Below, piece after piece: positions 7,601 through 13,687 of a stretch of DNA of 18,679 nucleotides; positions within the stretch are counted from its first letter, which is position 1; every line of letters begins with the position of its first letter. The notes beneath the pieces are model-generated. The model was not told where the DNA came from and did no database searches. It saw only the letters and a program-made list of their open reading frames with translations. Origin of the DNA: Planctomycetota bacterium (GTDB lineage: Bacteria > Planctomycetota > Planctomycetia > Pirellulales > Pirellulaceae); contig JAJDEH010000100.1 in NCBI GenBank assembly GCA_029259935.1, forward strand, positions 1 to 18,679, read 5' to 3'. Made by a program: the position numbers and the translations under genes.

Positions 7601-8624
7601 AATACCAATCGCTGCTGGCCGTCGTCTCGCTGGTGCCGGCCCGGACGCCCAACAGATTCTTGCCTTCCGGTTTAGCGAACGACAGCGGAAAATCCACATG
7701 CTTGCCGGCCGCGGTACAGCGCAATTTCGCATCCACTCTTTGAAACTCGACGTACAGAACAGGACTGACACTCAAACGCAACGATCCGCCAGCCGGCAGC
7801 AAGGCGTGTCGCGCCACCGGATCGAGCCGTACTTCGCGTGCGTGGGGAGCGGCGATGCGAATGTCGAGATCACCCAACGACGCTCCTTGGTTGATGACTT
7901 CAACCATCTTGGCCAGCGTGTGTGGATCTTCCGAGATTACGCGCAACTCGAGAGCGAATTCCGGTTGCGGAACTCGGATGCGCGCGATCGCCGTCGCGCC
8001 CGCCGCGATGACCGGAATGTCGTAGACAGGTTGCGTGGCATCGGGAGCGAAAATAGCCAGTTGCAAATCGATCGTTTGGCCGGGCTGCAACTGAACCGGT
8101 TCATCCTCCGAGCCGGGACCTACAAATTCGGCCGGCAGATCGCTAAATCGTTTCTCCGTCTTGGCGGCCACCTCGACGGGTTGGGTACCGTTGTTGCGGA
8201 GCGTCAGGGTCGCCGATTGATCATAGTCGCGCCGAATCGTCTTGTTGACCACGGCTGGCTCGAAGCGGATCTCCGCCCGCTTTGGTGTGTCGTCAGTCTG
8301 ACGCGCGACAACGTTCAATTCCGCGTGGCCGTCAGTTTGCCCCTCCGTATCGTTGTCAGCACGCCGCCGCCAGACGCCGTCCGAAATCAGAGCGCACAAC
8401 AAAAGTAGCAGCAACAACCCGCCTATTAGATATCTTCTTTTCAAAGCTCTTCTCCCGATTCGTTCCACCCTGGCCGTTGGAATCACACCGATTGCACGGA
8501 TTACATTGATTTGGACGTCGGTCCAAAAAACGGACCACGTCATCTCTAACTTAGGTCGCAACTGACGAGATTTGGCTCGCGTGAAGTGGGTGGGAGGAAG
8601 AGAATTCGCCTCTTGACGCCCCAT
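4611..8624 (-). CDS. Membrane-anchored multidomain protein with HExxH zincin-like motif, propeller-like and CARDB-like regions
   Basis: A 1337-residue protein with no single family name I recognise. One transmembrane segment lies at about 65-83 (seven consecutive Leu) after a basic cytoplasmic part, so most of the chain should be outside the membrane. Residues about 115-320 look like two beta-sandwich domains. A Cys-rich patch (C342, C349, C375, C379, C384, C390) leads into a short coiled coil (391-420). Residues about 440-580 hold HEQHH (502-506) and a helix with E559, D562, E563 and E570 that could give the third zinc ligand, followed by CKTCC (584-588). Residues about 690-915 have propeller-like repeats (QPSLAFD at 801 and 834). 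Residues about 1040-1140 resemble CARDB; the end is a beta-rich domain. Its ATG is 12 bases after the DUF3179 stop, so the two are probably co-transcribed. M28 is an alternative start. Function unknown; envelope peptidase or scaffold is inference. Confidence 0.85.
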   Translation of the reverse strand: MGRQEANSLPPTHFTRAKSRQLRPKLEMTWSVFWTDVQINVIRAIGVIPTARVERIGRRALKRRYLIGGLLLLLLLCALISDGVWRRRADNDTEGQTDGHAELNVVARQTDDTPKRAEIRFEPAVVNKTIRRDYDQSATLTLRNNGTQPVEVAAKTEKRFSDLPAEFVGPGSEDEPVQLQPGQTIDLQLAIFAPDATQPVYDIPVIAAGATAIARIRVPQPEFALELRVISEDPHTLAKMVEVINQGASLGDLDIRIAAPHAREVRLDPVARHALLPAGGSLRLSVSPVLYVEFQRVDAKLRCTAAGKHVDFPLSFAKPEGKNLLGVRAGTSETTASSDWYCTNRANICSEIAGAENNGPVFASGGPESPAGGPCSEKCKQEPCNQERLCDKIALAESMKAQANRLIAEFEAKIVELQNAGPADAASTGGAPPPDPWAATAVDGYKYTDSRSNLDIDSVAAGEKEGRPPEGKMWGEVTFAPTEYHPEFGNLPQFVQDAINAHEQHHENSLQDDFTMFRNGEVSRGESANWEQVAAEWKQWEDRAGFEDAERTNRGLIHEYQDEIAAHRVEIAELNAWLAKHEGCKTCCPQGAAAPAANSSNPMQAKWTRGLPPQMIGLSVLPQLGAVSLLQPGTKALPAPERLRPGFLEALGRRASFTRHHRGPFSAPASGADGLANSANNAAGFHAGNRVCFAWHNNNHIMFAVCSNDGQIEADPLTIGTGRWPRLAASEKQTAVLWQHGSRHVIRIHDGHQWQPEIYLSADQATIAFSPDGKLYAAASDGLWILEGNAARQLDQRGFEQPSLAFDSSGTPHVVGVRDGQVYDGKTLVGPGKQPSLAFDGDRKYLAYLKEAKLIVRSQADDGWSEARVIGDNNPSWPTFCQGLDGIRLTYLGSAQRGPEALWLVRLPDPHPLLMPTLAGNVTDVSFLMELALRGPRSGYRPHNAVVTVNDLIVAKFNDTIPEGRYRFRMHPYQVFSSAAGQASNRVTVRTQHMNGGHYVVSSGYKLISRTAWSERFAFADSVEEVLAAHNRNGRLNHDQPDLAVLANNLDLPAEPPRNQPVDFPVTVANLGETASRPATLAMISADERLATVEIPVLGPDDEYVATFRVSGALGEANFQLKQPQSDFDPANDSLKIHLWKRKYSTSTDHLVRVDVVPSRNDVLPYWIAGELPVGARTKGEWEWHLVPQFDSLASHASPQVEGRSIHRFTHANSPLSFDEDDSLVQYVYIDPQAQPSDLVMQMYTGKHIGHWIYWGAFSIDLPGRDRVCVGELPPSGCWVRLRVPVQRFSTKASHISGIRFSNLNGRVYWGPTTISHSRLDQSPEVMVVSEPVPTDN
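7107..7121 (-). other. HEQHH metal-binding motif codons in the 1337-residue protein
   Basis: Codons 502-506 read His-Glu-Gln-His-His, a match to the HExxH zinc-protease signature, in the helical context FVQDAINAHEQHHENS. Conserved-looking acidic residues 50-65 residues later (HEYQDEIAAHRVEIAEL) are placed as in other HExxH plus Glu zincins. Catalysis is not proven. Confidence 0.55.
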
Positions 8625-8636
8625 GCACCGCGGAAG

Positions 8637-9689
8637 TCAGTCGCCCCAGTATTCCGAATCAGGATGGAAGATGTGCCAAGTTTGCCGAAAGGAGACGATG
8701 CCCACGAGGGGCCGCAGGCGTTGGCCGCTCAATTTCCCCTCGATGCAACGCCCGGTGTGAGGGTCCCATTGGGAGGCGGTTTCCGTGTCGGTGAATTTAT
8801 GGTCGCGCCATTGGAACGACATCGGCTCGGCGTCGGACTCGTTCAATCGGCGGTCGAAAAGTGTCGCCGTGCCGCTGGCCGGATCGTAAAAGACGACCAG
8901 AGACGAATCTGAAAACTCATCATTCACCACGCGAACTCCGAGCAACTTGACAAAGGGCCAGGCACGCGTTTTCTCGCCGTCGACCACACCGACCAGGAAT
9001 CGCGACGGCGTACGGTAGAACTTGCGGTTGTATTCTTGCGACGTGCGGCTCAAGTTAACCACGGTCGAGTGCGGATAGTCCGCCCGCCAAGTCTTCCAGT
9101 CGGTCATGGTGGAAGGCAGCATCTTCAATTGAGTGCCCTTCAAGTTCCCTTGCTTGGCTTCGCCGAGAATATGACTCCACAGACTGCTCGTCTGATCGTC
9201 AATCATCACCAAACTGCGATTCCACAGTTTTCCGGAGACGGCGAATGTAAGCGTCAAATCGTCGACGTCTCGGGCATACACGATGCCGTTGTGGCACAGG
9301 TGTCACCAGGTTGCCGCCAGCGCCCGTCCGCCGACGGTGTCGTTGATGATCTCGCGCTCTGGACCCGTCAGCATGTTGATGGGATAAGCGCGCGCCTCGT
9401 CTCCCACGGCCACGCCAATCACAAGTTCATCTTCATGCAGGATGTCGTCCGCTTGGAGGGCGGCAATGACCGGCGCGTTCTTGATCGTCTCAAAACGGTG
9501 GTCGATGACGGTCACGGGTTTGAAGCCGACGATGTCCGCCGTTTCCGACAGCCCGAAGTCTTTCAGCGACGGCTCAAATAACTCGGGCACCACTTCGATC
9601 CCCGCCGCGACCGCCAGCGCGCTGGCAACACAGATGAATCCAAGAACCAGGTATCGCCGCGTCGTTCGGCGTGCCGTGGCGTCCGTCAT
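8637..9689 (-). CDS. DUF3179 protein with in-frame TGA at a conserved Cys position (candidate selenoprotein or disrupted gene)
   Basis: Read through one TGA (codon 129, 9303-9305), this frame encodes 350 residues. It begins with a signal anchor (about 13-31) and contains typical DUF3179 segments before the TGA (VIGVAVGDEARAYPINML, INDTVGG, ALAATW) and after it (HLCHNGIVYARDVDD, LTFAVSGKLWNRSLVMIDDQ, SLWSHILGEA, and a C-terminal TWHIFHPDSEYW). The family motif after the TW/TY position is normally CPLC-like, so the TGA stands for the first Cys, leaving C132 as partner. No frame change occurs. Either the codon is read as selenocysteine, or it is a recent nonsense mutation or base-call error that truncates the protein at 128 residues. 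DUF3179 has no established biochemical function; a redox-active CxxC would fit a thiol/disulfide or metal role. It probably shares a transcript with the downstream 1337-residue protein gene. Confidence 0.85.
9273..9287 (-). promoter_or_regulatory. Hairpin downstream of the TGA, candidate bacterial SECIS element
   Basis: On the coding strand GGCAT and ATGCC pair perfectly around a five-base loop, CGUGU in RNA. The loop begins 20 bases after the TGA and has G as its second base. As I recall the published bacterial SECIS model, the loop is 16-37 bases from the UGA, 3-14 bases long, with a G in its first two bases, on a stem of at least 4 bp; this site meets those limits. A competing hairpin (GTGCC, ACAAC, GGCAT; 9284-9298) shares the GGCAT arm, so the structure is not certain. 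Confidence 0.35.
9303..9305 (-). other. In-frame TGA at the first Cys of the DUF3179 CxxC motif
   Basis: Coding-strand context is GCAACCTGGTGACACCTGTG, giving A-T-W-TGA-H-L-C. TGA differs by one base from both Cys codons. Two hundred and twenty-one sense codons of family-like sequence follow in the same frame. Confidence 0.8.
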
Positions 9690-9954
9690 AACCCGTTACT
9701 CGTAAGATGTGGCCCATGCCATTCCACTTGATGGCGGAGGGTGGAAATTCAGTTGTACCTCGAAGCAAGGCAATGCTCTGTGAACTACCATACGGCCGCA
9801 AATTTCCCGTGATTCGGCCGGTGGGCCCAATTTCAAGGGCATCTGGTGACTGGTGAATTTCCCCGCATTCAGTCATAATCGCTAGTGGGTTCCCACAAAT
9901 TGCGTGGGGGCACAAACCTGCACTTAACGGCAGTTACCGCCGAGGAATTCAATC
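9690..9954. promoter_or_regulatory. Divergent promoter region
   Basis: This 265-bp gap separates the DUF3179-led operon (minus) from the SUMF1-fold gene (plus) and must carry both promoters. A CATAAT box at 9874-9879 could be a -10 element for the plus-strand gene, with no clear -35. A short perfect inverted repeat, GTGGG-TT-CCCAC, spans 9885-9896. No small gene is convincing. Confidence 0.4.
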
Positions 9955-11190
9955 ATGAGATTCGTCCCCCCAAAACTCTCCCGGATCGCTTCGCGCTCCA
10001 TCACCTTCCTGCCACTCGTGTTGATTTGCGTCTCTCTTTACGGGCAAGATCGCTCGGGGCAGGTCGGTCTCGTCAAGACGATGCCGCCGGAGGGACGTAG
10101 CGTGAAAGTGGAAGGGGGATTCATGGTCCCCTACACGTCGACCATCCCGGGATCGAAGATTAAATTTGAAATGGTACCAATCCCCGGTGGTGAGTTCCTG
10201 ATGGGCAGCCCAAAATCCGAGGCGGATCGGGAAGCGAGCGAAGGCCCTCAGTTCAAAGTGAAGGTCGAGCCGTTTTGGATGGGGAAATATGAAATCACCT
10301 GGTCCGAATACAAGACCTTCATGGAATTGCACGATGTCTTTAAGGACTTCGAGTCGTACAAGATGCGGCCCGTGACCGAAAAGAATCAGGCCGACGCGAT
10401 CAGCGCGCCATCCAACTTGTACGATCCGTCGTTTACGTTTGAGAGTGGCGAGGAACCTCGACAGCCCGCCGTGACCATGGCCCAGTACGCCGCCAAGCAA
10501 TATACGAAATGGTTAAGCTCGGTCTCGACGCAGTTCTATCGGCTGCCCGGAGAGGCGGAATGGGAGTACGCCTGCCGCGCGGGGACCACCACCGCCTTTT
10601 CGTTTGGCGACGATCCAAAGCAGCTTGGGGATCACGCCTGGTACTACGATAACGCCGACGACAAAACCCAACTCGTCGGCCAGAAAAAGCCCAATCCATG
10701 GGGACTTCATGACATGCACGGCAACGTGGCCGAATGGGTGCTCGACGAATTCAAGGAGGATCACTATGCCGCATTCAAGGGCGGCGTGACTTCCTCCGGC
10801 GACGCGCTCGCGTGGCCCGTAAAGCTGTTTCCCCGTGTGGTTCGTGGCGGATCTTGGGAACTCGATCCTGAACAATGCCGTTCCGCGTCGCGCATGAAGT
10901 CTCACGATGACGAGTGGAGGGCGGAGGATCCCAATTTCCCGCAAAGCCCGTGGTGGTTCACATCGTCGCCGGCGACCGGTATCGGATTCCGCATCATTCG
11001 CCCACTGCACGCGCCGAAGTCCAAGGAAGCCAAGGAAAAGTATTGGAAGGCCGATCTGGAACAAATTGCTCGCGACGTCAAGTTTCGCATCAGCCAGGAG
11101 GGTCGGGGCGCGTTTGGCATCGTGGACCCCAGCCTGCCGAAAGCCATCGAGGAACTGAAGCAAGTTAAGAAACAGAAACGCAATAAGTAG
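9955..11190 (+). CDS. Secreted SUMF1/formylglycine-generating-enzyme-fold protein
   Basis: A 411-residue protein with an N-terminal signal peptide (about 1-30). Residues about 70-350 form the FGE-sulfatase (SUMF1) fold: VPIPGGEFLMGS (74-85), FWMGKYEITWSEYKTFM (107-123), FYRLPGEAEWEYACRAGTTTAFSFG (194-218), NPWGLHDMHGNVAEW (247-261), RVVRGGSW (294-301) and GIGFRIIRP (342-350). True formylglycine-generating enzymes use two Cys in a CxxxxC spacing after the GGS motif. Here the first place holds L303 and only C308 remains, so copper-dependent Cys oxidation is unlikely; non-catalytic or glycan/peptide-binding roles are more probable. A 60-residue Lys-rich C-terminal extension is extra to the fold. 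GAGGAATT (9939-9946) is a good ribosome binding site. No sulfatase gene lies next to it. Confidence 0.92.
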   Translation: MRFVPPKLSRIASRSITFLPLVLICVSLYGQDRSGQVGLVKTMPPEGRSVKVEGGFMVPYTSTIPGSKIKFEMVPIPGGEFLMGSPKSEADREASEGPQFKVKVEPFWMGKYEITWSEYKTFMELHDVFKDFESYKMRPVTEKNQADAISAPSNLYDPSFTFESGEEPRQPAVTMAQYAAKQYTKWLSSVSTQFYRLPGEAEWEYACRAGTTTAFSFGDDPKQLGDHAWYYDNADDKTQLVGQKKPNPWGLHDMHGNVAEWVLDEFKEDHYAAFKGGVTSSGDALAWPVKLFPRVVRGGSWELDPEQCRSASRMKSHDDEWRAEDPNFPQSPWWFTSSPATGIGFRIIRPLHAPKSKEAKEKYWKADLEQIARDVKFRISQEGRGAFGIVDPSLPKAIEELKQVKKQKRNK

Positions 11191-11197
11191 CAGGCGC

Positions 11198-11211
11198 GGG
11201 GGCGATCCCCC
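11198..11211. terminator. Possible hairpin between convergent genes
   Basis: GGGGG (11198-11202) and CCCCC (11207-11211) can pair around CGAT in the 35-bp gap between two convergent stop codons. There is no T-tract on either side, so an intrinsic terminator is only a weak suggestion. Confidence 0.3.
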
Positions 11212-11225
11212 CCATGGTCGAATGC

Positions 11226-13682
11226 TTACGTTGCCTTGACCGTGTGACGCCGAATCGTGTCGAGATTGGTTTCTGGTTCGAGATACGCACGCTGAGTCGA
11301 TCGGCAGAGGGTAATCAATTCCTGGGTTGTTTTGACGAGTTCTTCTAGTTCCGCATCGTTCGAAGCCTGCTCCGTGAGAGATTGTGCGGCATCCGCAATC
11401 GGGGTCAGATCATGTTTCTCCGCCGTGGATTGGAGCCGAGTTGCGAAGGCGACGAGGCTGTCGAGATCTTCGCGATCCACCGCCTCCGCGAGGTTTTCGA
11501 TCTGCAGGCCAATGTGCAACGCGCTCCTTTTGGTTATCAAAGAGCTCATCTCGGCCGGGACGGATCGGTGGTTCGTCAACGAGCACTGGCCTTCGATGAC
11601 CTCCACGAACGCGTCAATCAAATGGGGATCGAATTGCCGTCCCGTGCATCGGCGAAGTTCCGCGATCGCCTCCTGGGTTGAACGACCCTTTCGATAGACT
11701 CGATCCGAGACCATCGCGTCGAAGGCATCCGCAATGGAAAGAATTCGAGCTCCGAGAGGAATGTCTTCCCCCTGGGGGCGATGCGGTTTGCCTGGATCGC
11801 CGCCGAACAGAGCATGGTGGTTCTTGATGATCTCCGTCAACGCTTCACAATTGAATGAGCTGCTGATAATTTCAACCCCGATCCGATCATGAATCTCCAT
11901 GATCTTCCACTCCTGAGCAGTGAGCGGGCCTGGCTTGAGCAAGATGGCGTCGGGTACGCCGATCTTGCCGATGTCGTGTAGCAACGCCGCAACTTCGACG
12001 ACATAGGTATCTCTGAGCGACATATAACGACTGGCCAAGGCCACTGCGTAATCGGCGACTCGGGCGCTATGTGCGGCCGTGTCGGCGTCACGATACGACA
12101 GCGCGGAAGCCAGCGCCGTCACGGCGTGGAACGGGATCGAATGGTCGTCGTCGTCGTCCGGTTTCGTGCGTGTGATCTTGGACTCGTCAAAATCCGCGTC
12201 TTCGGGAACTTGATCCCAACGGATGACCTGGTTGCGGCCGTTTCGTTTGGCCACGTAGAGAGACTTGTCCGCCTGATCCAGCAATTCCTGCGTGTCGTTT
12301 GCCCCAAGCGAGATGGCTGACACGCCCAAGCTGGCCGTGATGGACAAATCCGTGAATTCAAGCGCCTCGATGCGCTGGCGGATGTGTTCGCCCATTTCGA
12401 AGCCGCCTGCAATTTTCGTCTCCGGCAACAAGACGCAAAACTCTTCACCTCCGAAGCGACACACGATGTCATGTTCACGAATCGAGTTCCTCAAGCACTC
12501 AGCAACTTGCTTCAGCACGATGTCACCGGTGCCGTGACCATGTTCATCATTGATGTTTTTGAAGAAGTCGATATCGACCATGATGCACGCGAGAGGCTTG
12601 CGGTCGTTGATGGAGGACTTCCAATGATCTTCGAAGTATTCAAAGAAGGATCGCCGATTCAGGCAGGAGGTCAGCGGATCGCGTGTTGCCAAATATTTGA
12701 GTTTCTCGTTCTGTTGCTCGATCTCGGCTCGGGACCGGCGTAGGGACGTGAGCGTCTCTATAAGTTGCTCTTTTTTCTGTTCCAGCGCCGTCACGTCGTT
12801 AAAATTCACCAAGGTGCCGCGCAGCACTTTGTCATCGCCAATCACGGGCGACACATTCACGACAAAGGATCGCGGTTCCTTGCCCTCGATGTCCAACGTC
12901 AACATGGCACCCCGAGATGCGCCTTTGTTTTTCACGGCAAGATCCCAGGGAAACGCTGGAATCTCCTCGCCCGCCTGGGGTGATTGCCATGGGAAGCCGC
13001 GAATCGACTTGCCGACGAGTTGCTCCGACGCACTGCCAACGCTTTTCGCAAACGAGCGGTTCGCAAGTACGATGCGCTGGCGTTTATCCAAGACCACGAG
13101 TCCTCCCGCCAGCGTATCGAGGGCTGCACGAACTCGGTCGGGAACGACTTTCGATGGATCCAGGTGCTGAAGGGCTCGGCGCAGGTAAAAGTTGAATGCC
13201 AAAAGGCAAACACCGCCAAAGAACATCAGCGTCTTGATAAACCAATGGTTAATGAACGCCAGGGGGCCCGCGCTTGCGGGTTCGTTGAAGCGAATCTCAA
13301 GTCGTCCCCATTTCTGATCCGCCGCGAGGATGGGTACATACATGCGGGTGTCGGTGCCCTTGCGACCCTCGGCAATGTTCCAATTCGAAGCATGATCGCC
13401 GACTTCAATGAGTAGCTGGCGGTTTTTTCGCAGCCCCGCGGATAGGACATCGTCATTTCGCATTACGACGGCATTTAACGCAGCGTCGATTCCCGCCTGG
13501 TCGCCGTGGCTGATGAGCAGCGAGCAGTTGATAGCAAGCGACTCGGCCAGCGCAATTCGGCCTTGCTGGCGGATCTCGTCGGGTTTGGGCAGCAACCCTA
13601 GCGACCTCGTCGCAATGAGGATCGAAATCGCGAGCAGTGCCAGCGACAAGGCAATTCTGTTGGTGATCGAAAGACGATTCAT
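11226..13682 (-). CDS. Membrane sensor with PAS, GGDEF and degenerate HD-GYP domains
   Basis: An 818-residue signalling protein. Transmembrane segments at about 10-31 and 146-167 frame an extracytoplasmic sensor of about 115 residues. A PAS domain follows (about 183-300), then a short coiled coil and a GGDEF domain (about 330-490) with metal site VDIDFF (369-374), active-site GGEEF (411-415) and an intact inhibitory RxxD (402-405). It should make c-di-GMP. An HD domain (about 515-700) keeps H538, H569-D570, H622-H623 and IADAFDAM, but the HHE and GYP signatures are altered to HHA and GKP, so c-di-GMP hydrolysis is uncertain. The last 100 residues resemble an HPt helical bundle lacking the phospho-accepting His. 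ATG 13680-13682 lies five bases after the stop of the giant repeat protein, with CGGAA between them; translation is probably coupled, and the two are likely one operon. Confidence 0.92.
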   Translation of the reverse strand: MNRLSITNRIALSLALLAISILIATRSLGLLPKPDEIRQQGRIALAESLAINCSLLISHGDQAGIDAALNAVVMRNDDVLSAGLRKNRQLLIEVGDHASNWNIAEGRKGTDTRMYVPILAADQKWGRLEIRFNEPASAGPLAFINHWFIKTLMFFGGVCLLAFNFYLRRALQHLDPSKVVPDRVRAALDTLAGGLVVLDKRQRIVLANRSFAKSVGSASEQLVGKSIRGFPWQSPQAGEEIPAFPWDLAVKNKGASRGAMLTLDIEGKEPRSFVVNVSPVIGDDKVLRGTLVNFNDVTALEQKKEQLIETLTSLRRSRAEIEQQNEKLKYLATRDPLTSCLNRRSFFEYFEDHWKSSINDRKPLACIMVDIDFFKNINDEHGHGTGDIVLKQVAECLRNSIREHDIVCRFGGEEFCVLLPETKIAGGFEMGEHIRQRIEALEFTDLSITASLGVSAISLGANDTQELLDQADKSLYVAKRNGRNQVIRWDQVPEDADFDESKITRTKPDDDDDHSIPFHAVTALASALSYRDADTAAHSARVADYAVALASRYMSLRDTYVVEVAALLHDIGKIGVPDAILLKPGPLTAQEWKIMEIHDRIGVEIISSSFNCEALTEIIKNHHALFGGDPGKPHRPQGEDIPLGARILSIADAFDAMVSDRVYRKGRSTQEAIAELRRCTGRQFDPHLIDAFVEVIEGQCSLTNHRSVPAEMSSLITKRSALHIGLQIENLAEAVDREDLDSLVAFATRLQSTAEKHDLTPIADAAQSLTEQASNDAELEELVKTTQELITLCRSTQRAYLEPETNLDTIRRHTVKAT

Positions 13683-13687
13683 TTCCG

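Noticed and set aside
7698..8408. 236-codon plus-strand open frame
   Set aside because: Antisense to the N-terminal part of the 1337-residue protein and without domain signs.
9303..9305. TGA read as Trp (alternative genetic code)
   Set aside because: Many other genes here use TGG for Trp, planctomycetes use the standard bacterial code, and the family has Cys rather than Trp at this position.
8637..9689. Frameshift or two separate genes in the DUF3179 region
   Set aside because: Both halves are in the same frame and together make one complete DUF3179 protein; only the single TGA interrupts it.
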